A DNA stretch of 64,000 nt from Undaria pinnatifida (taxonomy: Eukaryota; Sar; Phaeophyceae; Laminariales; Alariaceae): the NCBI GenBank assembly GCA_012845835.1, contig JABAKD010000026.1, positions 15,290,533 through 15,354,532 on the forward strand, in the 5' to 3' direction. Shown in pieces: positions 1-11,300 of this stretch; position 1 is the stretch's first letter, and every line of letters begins with the position of its first letter. The translations under genes were made by a program, and so were the position numbers. The notes beneath the pieces were generated by a model. It was not told the origin of the DNA and made no database searches. It saw only the letters and a list, made by a program, of their open reading frames with translations.

Positions 1-322
1 TTTTTTTACGAATTTGATTTCTAAATATGAGGCTTTTCTAGCAATCTGACTTTGCATTTTGGGGGCGTGTTGAGCGTTTTAACCTTGCATTCAAATCCAA
101 GCTAATGCGCAGTCTATTAACACGACTAAGATATGCAGTTGAATCTTACGTTGAATCTTACGTTGAATCTTTGGTGGAACTTAGGTGTAAACATAGATTT
201 GAGTGGGTTAAGGTTGTCCCGTTGTCCCAGTATTCTACCGGACTACGGCATTGTTCCGTGATGGTGATGCAACTCACCATGATCACTCTCCCTTCACTCC
301 CTTCTCTCGCTACTTTCCCTTC

Positions 323-552
323 TCCTTCTTCTTCTTCTTCTTCTTCTTCTTCTTCTTCTTCTTCTTCTTCTTCTTCTTCTTCTTCTTCTTCTTCTTCTTC
401 TTCTTCTTCTTCTTCTTCTTCTTCTTCTTCTTCTTCTTCTTCTTCTTCTTCTTCTTCTTCTTCTTCTTCTTCTTCTTCTTCTTCTTCTTCTTCTTCTTCT
501 TCTTCTTCTTCTTCTTCTTCTTCTTCTTCTTCTTCTTCTTCTTCTTCTTCTC
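323..552. repeat. (CTT)n microsatellite
   Basis: Almost perfect CTT/TTC trinucleotide run of about 230 bases. It is open in several frames on both strands, giving poly-Ser, poly-Phe, poly-Glu and poly-Arg frames, but these follow from the repeat and are not genes. No splice sites or coding context flank it. Confidence 0.97.
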
Positions 553-951
553 TTTCTTTTGGTTCTTTTTCTTCTTCTTCTTTTCTCTTTGACAACAAAC
601 GCCCTTTCCAAACTATCCCTTTTTCTTTTATACCAAAAGTGATCTTAACAGACGCTTCGGTGCCACCTCTACATCTCTTCGCATATAAGACAGAGCCGCC
701 GCACAACCATTGTGTTCCCAGGCTATTAATACTGGATTAATTTACAGGTTTTCGCGAGTTTCTCTCTTTAGTCACTATTTTTAATCCTCGGCGGCGTTTT
801 TGTCGGAGTGTTCTTCCTCCCCTTCGTGTAACTTCGTTCGTGTGTAGCAATTATATTTTTACTTTCATCACGTAAGTTGTTCTTCTTGCAACGTTTATTG
901 TCAAAGGTCAAAGGTCGAAGATGATAAGTTTCCTCAAAACAAACCAGCACC
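553..951. other. Intergenic, nothing recognised
   Basis: No reading frame, RNA gene or repeat of known type can be supported between the CTT array and the first MITE. The sequence is AT-leaning and ordinary. Confidence 0.5.
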
Positions 952-1220
952 GACCCAGGCTACGGTAGGGGGGTCCCCTTTTGGGCCTTTTATTTCAGTG
1001 GCTAGGGGTCACTCGCGCGAGTAACCCCTTTGTTCTTATGCAATCTTACGTTTTCTTCATGTTTTACATTGACGAACTCAATCCGCAATGCAAAGGTGAT
1101 CTAAGCTGCGGCAAACCAAGTTCCTAAACCATCTTCATCCGTAGGGTACAGAGCTACTCGTGCGAATGGCTCAAACACACCAGTGAAAATGGGGGTATCT
1201 CCCCTACCGTAGCCTTGGTC
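952..1220 (+). mobile_element. MITE, family A, copy 1
   Basis: Non-autonomous DNA element of 269 bp. Its ends are inverted: GACCCAGGCTACGGTAGG at the left and the complement of GACCAAGGCTACGGTAGG at the right. Subterminal palindromes around CACTCGCGCGAGT and a second CTCGTGCGA block are shared with the other copies. Flanking tetranucleotides are CACC and CAAC, an imperfect target-site duplication. It has no coding capacity. Confidence 0.9.
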
Positions 1221-1297
1221 CAACCACAACCCCTCGGTGTCATTACCACCTCGAAATATTCAGTTACCAATATGCCGTACAGATCATACTTGTGATA

Positions 1298-1490
1298 CTA
1301 ATACTACTGCTACTATATTACTGCTGCTACTCCTACTACTACTACGATTACTACTCACATTACTACTCCTACTTCTTCTGCCACGGCTACTACTACGACC
1401 ACGACTACGACTACTACTGCTACATGTATTTTTTCTACTACTTCTGCTATATACTACTACTATCAGTACCTACTACTACTTCTGCACACA
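1298..1490. repeat. Degenerate ACT/CTG trinucleotide repeat
   Basis: Interrupted run of CTA, CTG and CTC triplets. It translates to Leu-, Tyr- or Thr-rich frames without other features, so it is treated as a simple repeat. Confidence 0.85.
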
Positions 1491-1551
1491 CTGCTTCTTC
1501 TAAGTGATGATAATATACTTTAATTCAGATATCTACTATGTCACTATTACG

Positions 1552-1886
1552 GATGGACGCTGGATAAGACGAAGGAGCACCTGGTAAATGTACTGTAGAA
1601 ATATAGCGCGTGCTTTAGAAACACCACAACGTATTTAAGCCCTGCCGCATTCGACGCAGCAGCATAGATAGCTCAGTCATCCAAAAAACATAACACTGAC
1701 GACCTCGGGGACCTTGATACTGATGGACGCTGCGTAAGACGAAGGAGCACCTGGTAAATGTACTGTAGCAATATAGCGTGTGCTTTAGAAACAACACAAC
1801 GTATTTAAGCCCTGCCGCATTCGACGCAGCAGCATAGCTCAGTCATCCAAAAAACAATACACTGACGACCTCGGGGACCTTGAGAT
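1552..1886. repeat. Tandem duplication, 170-bp unit x2
   Basis: The block starting GATGGACGCTG repeats after 170 bases with few differences, including the shared segment ACGTATTTAAGCCCTGCCGC. A further GATGGACTGG at the end suggests the start of a third copy. No coding signal. Confidence 0.9.
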
Positions 1887-2288
1887 GGACTGGCATGAAA
1901 CCATTTCCACTGGGTACAGCATAATACCATCGCCTGCTAGACCCTGTCCTGTGGAATCAGGAAGGGTATAAACCTGTCGCACAACGACACCGCGTGGCAG
2001 GATAATCGAACGCTTGAGCGGCGAGAAGCACGGAGACTACCATAGCAATGGAAGCCGGATCACATGCTTTAATGAACAGCCAGTTTTATTAAATTCATCA
2101 TGCAGGGCGAAAACAATGTATCGCGAGATTTGCGATCGTCCTTGGCACATATAGATGTGGTAAATTTTGTCCCCAAGATCACACATTGATACGTGCGCTT
2201 CTTGCGCGTGTTGGCGCGTGATACCCCCCGTGTTCCACATGTTACGCGCTTCAGCATATTGTGAGGACCCGTCACAGACAAGGCTGAC
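1887..2288 (+). other. 5' flank of the LRR gene
   Basis: About 400 bases upstream of the proposed start codon of the LRR gene. It probably holds the promoter and 5' UTR, but I see no convincing TATA box or other element. Confidence 0.4.
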
Positions 2289-2352
2289 ATGACCCGGTTG
2301 TCCAGGACGCTTACGACCGTGCTGGCAATTGTCACCACTCCCGCGGTGAACG
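2289..2352 (+). CDS. LRR gene exon 1: signal peptide
   Basis: Encodes [18 protein letters not shown] followed by AVN, a basic start, hydrophobic core and small residues, as in a secretory signal peptide. It ends AACG before the donor GTGAGT, phase 1, completing a Gly codon with the next exon. Confidence 0.75.
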
Positions 2353-5300
2353 GTGAGTCTAGATGTCCAACCTCCTGTCGTCAGCTAATTTGGGTTGAAC
2401 ACGAGGGCTGTCGAGGTTCTCGTATCTCCTTTTGTCCAGATGGGCGATTGTTACTGCCCTCTCGGACGTCGGACGTTGGGACCAACGCAAAAACATGATA
2501 CTTATGTGCCATATTTGATCACACGTTGGGTCGCAGCTAGTGGGCCGGAGTGTTTCACGTCGCCCATAGCTGAGCAAGACCTTTCCTTATTTTTTCCGCT
2601 TCTCTGGGACTTATGAATACACGCGAGCGCAACTTTTAGGTGAATCGAATATAGACCGGTACGTGAATCCCATAATAGCCTTGCCCGCAGTACATTGTTG
2701 GCAATCTGTTTTTATGTATGTCGCCCTGCATCTTCCAAAAACAAACCAACTTCAGACAAAATCAGCCTAGGAACGCCGCATGAGACACTTGAACTCTGGA
2801 TCGTCTCCCCCGACGCACCAGACTGACCGGTGGTATGCCTGTCTCGTATTGCTCCAGGTATCAATGCATGCCTGACCGATGATAATTGCCAACCAGGCTA
2901 CACGCAGAGGTAAGCGGGGCACTTTCTTCTCTGTAAACAGCAAAATGTTATGTGTTCGTCAGCAAATATTGAAGTGGGCTAAGCGGTGTTGAAACAATAG
3001 TTGAAACCAATTCCATTGCACATTTCGGGAGATTTTTCCGGGAAGAGTGTCCCTTCACCCACTACACCGGGGGGCGAAGTTATGCTTGGGTACTGTGGGC
3101 GGGGCATCCCACGGCAGGGTTTGCACGCTGTGGGTCAAATCCATAGGACCGATTAAGTTCCTCGCGTGCGTAATTTCTGTCAGGATGACAACGCTGTGAG
3201 TATGAATATTATACCAGGTACATGGTATACCAGGTATATGTTATCCCAGGTACATTGTATACATGGTACAATAGCGTATAGACGTGTGTTGGTCTGGTTG
3301 AGCAGGAAAGCTATTTCGCACCAATGTTTCTAGTGAGATGCCGTGCTCGTTAGGTGCTAGGAGCTCACAAACGTATGCTTCACCTCTAACGCGGAATGAC
3401 TCGGGTACGACTTCTTCTGCCTACTGACAGGCGTTCTTAGTGCTCTGGCTGAACTCCATCAAGGTAGAGACGACAGTTGCTTTTGGGGGCTTAATATTAA
3501 TCGATATATCCTGAATGAATTTGATCTATATATATGTCAACGACCCGGCAGAGACCACTCGAAGAAACCGGAGTTTGTGTCTTCGTGGAGTTTGAAAATA
3601 CTAACCCAGGCTTTCTCTCGACGGTAGATGCGGTAACTGATACGTAGGCCACATGCACCTACGACTCAGCCAATGCTTATTACACCCCCCTTGGAGTCGG
3701 GCGTTCTTCACCGGGTTTGGGCTGTGGTAAGGAACACGGCTAGGTCGTTGGCGCTGGCCTCGAGATACGTCACAGAAACTGAAAAACTTTCGAGATTACC
3801 GGCCTTCTGGCGATGTCTTCTTGGCCGGCCCTAGGCATACATTCAAGGCATCTCTGGTTCGGAGGCCGTCCGTTCACGGTCGGTGCTACTCGTACAGGTT
3901 GGATTATGTTGCAACGGTTGCGGTGACGTTCGTATGAGTGTTCACGACAATACCGGGTACACCCTTCTTTCCCAGTCGTACGTGAAGCCCGTGCATAAGT
4001 GGTAGCTACCGTTTAAAATCTAGCGATTGGATTCGGTACACCTACGATGAGATGTTGACGCATGCTACGGTAGAGGCAGCACTTTTGGTCCCCTACGGTC
4101 TGAAATGGCTTCTGAATGACGGGGCTCCTTAAGGTAACCCCGATTCTCCGGGGAAAGACCACTTCATTTTTCACGATTCTCGTTGTGTACCTAGGCCATG
4201 GGATGTTTCATCGGGTACCAGACATATGTTTTCCCCAGATGAGTTTTTGGGCGAGGTCTTAAGCTCCCAAATTCTGGATCCTCGCACAAGAACTTTGAAG
4301 CACCTCTATCGTAACGCTTGTCTGTTCCACTCACACAATGTACTCACTTAATGTTTTTTTAACTGGTTGTGCTTGATACACGGAGACGGGCCTTAATTGC
4401 CGCGCAAGACTTTGTGGTCGTTGCACTTCAGTCTGTGGGGGGTAGATGCCATGTTGCAGAGAAATAATGCATCAGCAGAAGACGCCACGTGAAAAGACAA
4501 CGTCTGCCCGAGTGTCATCTCTCCCGCCCGTAGACATGCGTATGAATCGTTTATCAACTAGTTGTGGGTACTGTATCAACCGCTACAGCCGAATAAGTCT
4601 TCCCGTGGACCCAGGCTACGGTAGGGGGGTCCCCTTTTGGGCCTTTTATTTCAGTGGCTAGGGGTCACTCGCGCGAGTAACCCCTTTGTTCCTATGCAAT
4701 CTTACGTTTTCTTTATGTTTTACATTGACGAAGTCAATCCGCAATGCAAAGGCGATCTAAGCTGCGGCAAACCAAGTTCCTAAACCATCTTCATCCGTAG
4801 GGTACAGAGCTACTCGTGCGAGTGGCTCAAACACACCAGTAAAAATGGGGGTACCCCCCCTACCGTAGCCTTGGTCCGTGCTCTTCACCTTGAATGCTCA
4901 CATCATGGCACGTCACGGCTGAGGAGATGCCATAGGCACGGTTCAGAAGTGCCCACAACAAACCAACCAATCGATGATTCAACAAGATCGTCATATATCG
5001 GCATCTCAACTCCGTTCGACTTCCGAAATTAATTGAGTTAACAAAAGGATGCCAATTAAGACTCTGATTTATATGCAGCGTTAAGAAATACAAGTTATTG
5101 CGTCGTTGGCAAGTACCACTGGAGTACACTCTTTCGACGAGGACCGACGAAATATTTCCCAACGCTGTGAGCACCAACCCTCAATGTCAAGCAGGTACCG
5201 CTGCTTTCTATCCTAAAGAGTCAACGAGTCCTGCGGCAATTGTCGTAAGGGCCTACCCGTGTTGTAGTCTCTATGGCCCGACCTTCTGACGTCACGCATG

Positions 5301-8300
5301 CTTTGTTACCTCGTCTGAAATGATTCTAGAGCCCGATGATGCATGCGTCAAACTCTGCGTCATCGATATTTCCGCTGAGGCACAACATCCGTTGAAACCT
5401 CTAATTTACGAAGGAACACAGACGTTAAACAAGGCTCATCCGAACGAGGAATCATTTCACCCAACGCTCCTGAATCAATTTGCCGGACGTGACTCACCTA
5501 CCGTACTGGGACTAGCTAAGTTAACAACATGTAGCACCTCACCCCCTAGGCCACGCCATAAACAGCTGCGACATGGAAATGATCATTGTCTCCTCCGCTC
5601 CTTCCTTAGCTGTTCTGCTGTTTTGCTTTGTGTATATATAGGTATTTCCAAGAGTGTTCAATCACGGACGCTGACCTCGACGATCTAAGGACGTGTTTTG
5701 ATTCCATCGGACGGAGCAGCATCAAAGGCCTGTGAGTGTTCATTGTTGACCGGGAGTAGAGAACATGCAATTGCGAACAAATGAATCGGGCTAGATCGAA
5801 ACATTTTATTTTTAGTTCGAGCAGAACCGATGCGTAGCGTTGTTCCGTTCCGCCATATAGATCACCAGAATTGTCGGGCCAGGTTCCGGTTTATGACAAA
5901 TGCCTCTCGGCTCGATAGTACCGTCCCATATTGTTGGAAACTATGTAGACCCTGGAGTACCGTGAAGCGTTATGTTCACAGGACGTGGACACGACCACTC
6001 ATGTTCGCTTCCTAGTACATGTGCCCGTCAAAATCTACGCCGGTTTTCTTTTTCTAACCCATCTAGGCGTATGATGTTGGAATGGGCAGCGGTGAAGACC
6101 GGCAAATGGAATAGAGAAAAAGGGGAAATGGGGGAGAGAAGAGCAAAGCGCGAAGGCGTGAGACATCGTACTTTCAACCCATCCACGATTGTATAACAAA
6201 CCTTTACACTACACCACGAGAGATGACCGCATTTTTTCGAAACAACCAAATACAATGGAGACGTGGGGAGCTATATCTGATACACTGGGTTGGGCCGTGC
6301 AATGGGTGTGGTCTAACAATACCCCTTATCTCTGTCTCGCGGTTGGTTTTCGCCGTGATTCGTTCGATGGCGCAGATACCTTAACGGCAACGCGATTACT
6401 GCCATACCTTCCGACTTGTTCGAGGACATGTCGACTTTGACAACTCTGTGAGTATTGTTGTGTTATCAAGACCTTAACCCGCTACCATGCAGTGCGACGG
6501 TTTAGCTCGTCCGGCTGCTATTAAATAGGGTACGTATCCTTCATAATTTTGCAATATTATGAACGTGCTGCCCAAGAAAAATGTTGTGGACCATAGCTAC
6601 GGTAGGAGGTGGATGACCACCTTTTAGCCACATTTTTTTCAGTGTCTCGGTGTCACTCGCGCGAGTAAGCCCCTGTTCTATTCGCACAGTAACAGGTTTT
6701 GTTGTCGTTTAATATTCTCGATGTTAATGCGAAAAGTGATGCTTACCTGCGCTGCAACAACAAATAATCGCGGAACGTGTTTTTGTCAATAAGATGCAGA
6801 GTTACTCGCGGGAGTGAAAAGCAGGGGAAGCTCCCTACAGCAGCCTTGATCTAGGTATGGCTGAACCCAGATTGCGGAACGATTACGATCACCTGCTTCC
6901 GAATATGTCGTGTGTGTTCGACCACGTCGCTGTGTCGGATCAGGTCACTGCAAGAGAATGACATCGACTTCATTGATGTGGCTTCTTTCCAACCTCTGGC
7001 GTCGACTCTGTACTACTTGTGAGTGGGGGGGCGTAGAAGACAGCACAGCAATAAGCAGAGGGTAACGAGTCATATATGTGTACTTTTGAGCGCTAAAATT
7101 CCCGTTTCCGGAGACGCGTATTACGAAACCACACCTACGTCGTAGGCAACCTGCAAATAGGACACACTTCCTTCGTGAGTGTGCAATGTATTACCTGACA
7201 GTATATATCAAGCTGTCGTACATTCCGACCGCTTCAGTCGGTTGGGAGAGAAATGTTACACCTATACATTTACGCCCAGGACGTGCCTCCCCAACGATTT
7301 CTCGAGATAAGGACCTGTTCCTCAACCGTTCACCTTAAAACAAGGTCTTCCCGTTGTCCGCACTTCTCGCAACACGCCAGCATCACTGAAAATGATCGAT
7401 TTTTGAGAACATGTTGCCCTAGGTGTGGAACCACATGAGCGTGTGAACCAAATTGTCGGAGCCATCGTTTCCATTTTAATTAGCTGACGTGCACGTATGT
7501 CTGCATGTTTGTTAAGCCTTGCTCCGTTATAGACCACCACTCTTGCACGTGCCTCCCTCGACCTATTATACCGTACTTGCGATCAACACCACAAGAAAAT
7601 GTGAACGTACAGCTGTCCCGACACGACGTGTTGCTAATCTTACCGTTCACCCGCCTGACTGTACGGGAAACGCGGGCGCCCCTCATAGTTGACACGATGA
7701 TTCTGTTGGTTCGCCGTGTGTATCATATTGCATTCGCGTTTTCCCTCTCGCAAAAAGCCAGGGTGCTGCACGAAATGTCTCCCAGGTCCTTGAAACAGGC
7801 ACCTTCGATGGTGAACATTTTGTGGCAATCCAAAGAAAGCTCTTTAGACAGAGGTCGAATAAGTTCCTCGGGTTGCAACATACAGCTTCCACAGGGAGCA
7901 GTTCGAAGATAAGCCATCTATGGGAAAACAAATATGTTTCTTCAGCGGTTGCTCGAGTTGAGCAGGCAATGGTTTCAATCTTGGAGCACACCTTTCGCAA
8001 ATTTTAGGAACATCGGCTTCAGGTTCTCGCCATCATTGCTTACGATTCTCTTCATGTATTGCATCTGAGATGGCCCTCGTGCCCCCCGGTACCAAACCAA
8101 AGCCAAATATATATATTTCATGCAGTGTTAGTCCGAAAGTGTATGATTTGCCGCAATAATGTTGGCGATCATCTCACGACGCCAGATTATACACCCCATT
8201 CCTTCAGTACTCTACGGTACATGTGTAGACTAAATCGTTGTGGCGTAGAAGTGTTGAGCTAGCTCGTAGGAATATACCACTTTATACGCTTGAAATACAC

Positions 8301-11300
8301 ACATGCGGATGACTTGCCGCTGAGCGCTGGGCCCTTCCTCTATAGTTTCAAGTGTCGTCCACATCTACCTCAGTATCCCTGGAACCCTTGATAGCTTACT
8401 ACACGCGTTATCGTCAGCATGGAACAAGCGAATTGAAGGCCAACCAACGAGATAGCTCATTCCGACCACCTAGAGCTTCAATTGACCGCGAACAGTCCTA
8501 CGTGCGGTTGTCCCCTGCCGTTCAAGGTCACTCCTGCTTTGCTCATACAGCTCATACATTCACGCGGTACCCAAACGTATACGACAGGCTTTGTTGCAGG
8601 CAGACACCACGCGTATGACAGGTACTGCTGCACACGTACGACGTCGAAAATCAGCTCAAAATTTTCCCCGTCAGTCAAGCGATCGAAACGAGCACCACAC
8701 AAATTTGAGGCAAATCCTAACATTCCGTCGCACCCGATGTTTTTTTTTCCCTTCCTTGTCCGTTTACGGTCGCAATAAATTAGGCGGCTAGACAGCAATC
8801 AGCTTACGACTATTGCCTCAGGGACGTTCCGTGGTTTGTCGAACGTGGATACCATGTAAGCGCTCAAAGAGTGATTTCCTCGAGGAGTTGGTACAAGCAT
8901 TCGTCGACTGCACAGAGGTTTGCAAGAGCAACGTTGTTCAAACGTAGGGTGTGTATTTTCTGACGGCAGGAACAGAGGGTCAACGACTGTGGCGCCGCGG
9001 CTGGTCGATGCCGTAACCAGCGACCACGTAATTTCATATAAGGCCATTAGCTACACACCCCGCGACACCGAAAGATCACACGATGCACACTGATGTAGCA
9101 GTTTACGCGATGTGAAGAGACTAGTGGATCCATTTAAAGTTTGAGATATATCTGTTTTTCTGAACTCCGCGCGAGTGACCGTTGCTACGAAGAAACATAA
9201 TATGAGTCATCCGCACAGGCAATGAGTGAGCCGGGTGTCAACGACGTTGGCTGTGCCCATATCCTTCACTTCCCCCCCGTGTGTTGCGGCTGCAACATGT
9301 TGCGTCCACTTAAAGCACCGCGGCGGTGGGTCTCCACGATATCTAATCCTGTAGTTGCATTGAGCAAGAGAAAACGTTTGAGTCGCTCCTAGGGATCGAA
9401 CGTTTTTTGCAAACCGCTTTCGACGACGTGAATATCTTCATTTTGTAGCTATCGGCTAATACGAATATATATATATACCTGATTTTTTTTGGTCAGGACT
9501 ATATCATATAAATGTAGGTGAGTGTACATCTCGATCAAATGTCTGCGAAATCATATGTAAGGTGACGAGGGATGAAGATGGTGATGGTGATGGTATTGAG
9601 CTAGCTCCTCATGTCGGGCTCTCACAAAACTCTTGGAATATGTATCATCCCTAGCACTGGATATCTCGTTCATGAACAACTGTCCTCTGCCATTGCTCAC
9701 CCCATTTCACACCGCCGGCTTTCACTTGATATACGATGCATCGTCCAGTGCAGTCCGTGCGTAGACGGTGGCAAGACCAAGGCTTTTTTGCGGGGAAACA
9801 ATGCGATTTCGGACATGCAATAGTGCCTACCCGGCATATTGTCGATGATATGGTGTTCGTAAAAACCCAGTTTTCCGGGTGTGGACTGTCGTCGTGAAGA
9901 CCATGGGATGGCTCGGAACGCTGCCCCGCTGAAATATCTGTCGACTAGCTGCGTTAGCGAGGCACACAAAGGCATTTGTGCAACAAGTGGCCTACCGCAT
10001 GCTTGGTCGCAAACTTCCACACCTATCCCCCCTGAAACACCGGCCGATGCCATATATTTCCATCCGGTGACTATTCGCGTCTGTCTTGTTCTGATTTGAT
10101 GCTTGCCATCGCGCAGGTTTCTTTTCTTCAACAAGCTTACAGCACTACCTTCCGACCTGTTTGAGGGAATGTCTGCTATCACTCGTCTGTGAGTGGTGTG
10201 CGGCTGTCTTCGTGTTACGAAGTTGTCCTCAGATGTAGCGCGGCGGTATTGCTCACGGGGAAAATCCCGAGTGGAAGCGTGGGAGCGCATGTATCGCGCA
10301 CTGTCTTGAGAAAATATGAACGTTTCAAACAGGGATCAACACTATCATTGGAATCTTAATGCCGAACGACTCTTCACAACAAGCCGCCCAATTTTCGTCT
10401 GTCCCTCGCTTGACCAATTTTGGCTTTTGGAGCAGGTCGCTGATTGGCAATGAAATATCGACCATTGACGAGGCAGCCTTCCAGCCCATGGCACTGACGC
10501 TGACTCGCTTGTGAGTGGATGGGCAACACAGTCAACAGTAGCAAAAACCGTAGGTAGCAAAATATACTCGGAGTGCTGTCAAAACTTCACGACGAATTCG
10601 GTTTTGATGCCTCGAGGGCAGGAAGTGTTGCATCGTCACCACGGTAGTGAAATATGACCTTTGATAAGGTGTTGTTAAATAACTTTGTGGTGCACCTATT
10701 GCACTGCCCGGTATATATATTTATATATATACATCGTTCTGGCGTACCCCATATATATGTTCGTTTTTGGAGACGGAGAAGGCTCAACCAATGCACTTTA
10801 TGCGTCTAGAGATGTACACACTTCCTATTTAGTGAAGCCGGATTCGGCTTGAACATGCACTGCATCTGTTGAACGAATAAAATGTGTCCAAGCCGCTCGT
10901 TGCACGACGCAATCGCTACATGCCTGTAAGATTGGCGATCATTTTTTGATTGGACTGGGACAAACTCAGCTCGAAGCAAACAATCCCAAATATTGTTTGA
11001 ATCGTTTCGATACGACTCCCACATCTACATAACTTTCTGCGTGGAGAAGCGCCCGCTGTTGACCACCGCCCCTGCTCCAGCCCTTTAATTCAATGCTAAG
11101 AATAGGTGGTCTCTATTTATGAGCCTTGTTTAGGAATGACCTGGAGTCTCTCGAGCGAGTGTTACCCCCCCTATTTATTTCTTTGCAGTGTTCAAGTTTG
11201 GTGCTACTTCAACGTCGCGTCATGAACCCGCGCTACTTCATGAGTATCTTTTTTATTCCCCTCGCTTCCTCTTCCTTAAACTCCCCACCTACTATCGAAA

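Noticed and set aside
105-740. Poly-Ser, poly-Glu, poly-Phe and poly-Arg reading frames
   Set aside because: All are produced by the CTT microsatellite; no motif or splice context.
9697-10290. Minus-strand frame of 197 codons
   Set aside because: Overlaps LRR exon 6 on the opposite strand and has no recognisable domain; a shadow frame.
11134-11200. Possible LRR exon with [14 protein letters not shown] after a TTTAG acceptor
   Set aside because: Lacks the leading repeat residues and any GTGAG donor in phase; probably chance or a very decayed relic.
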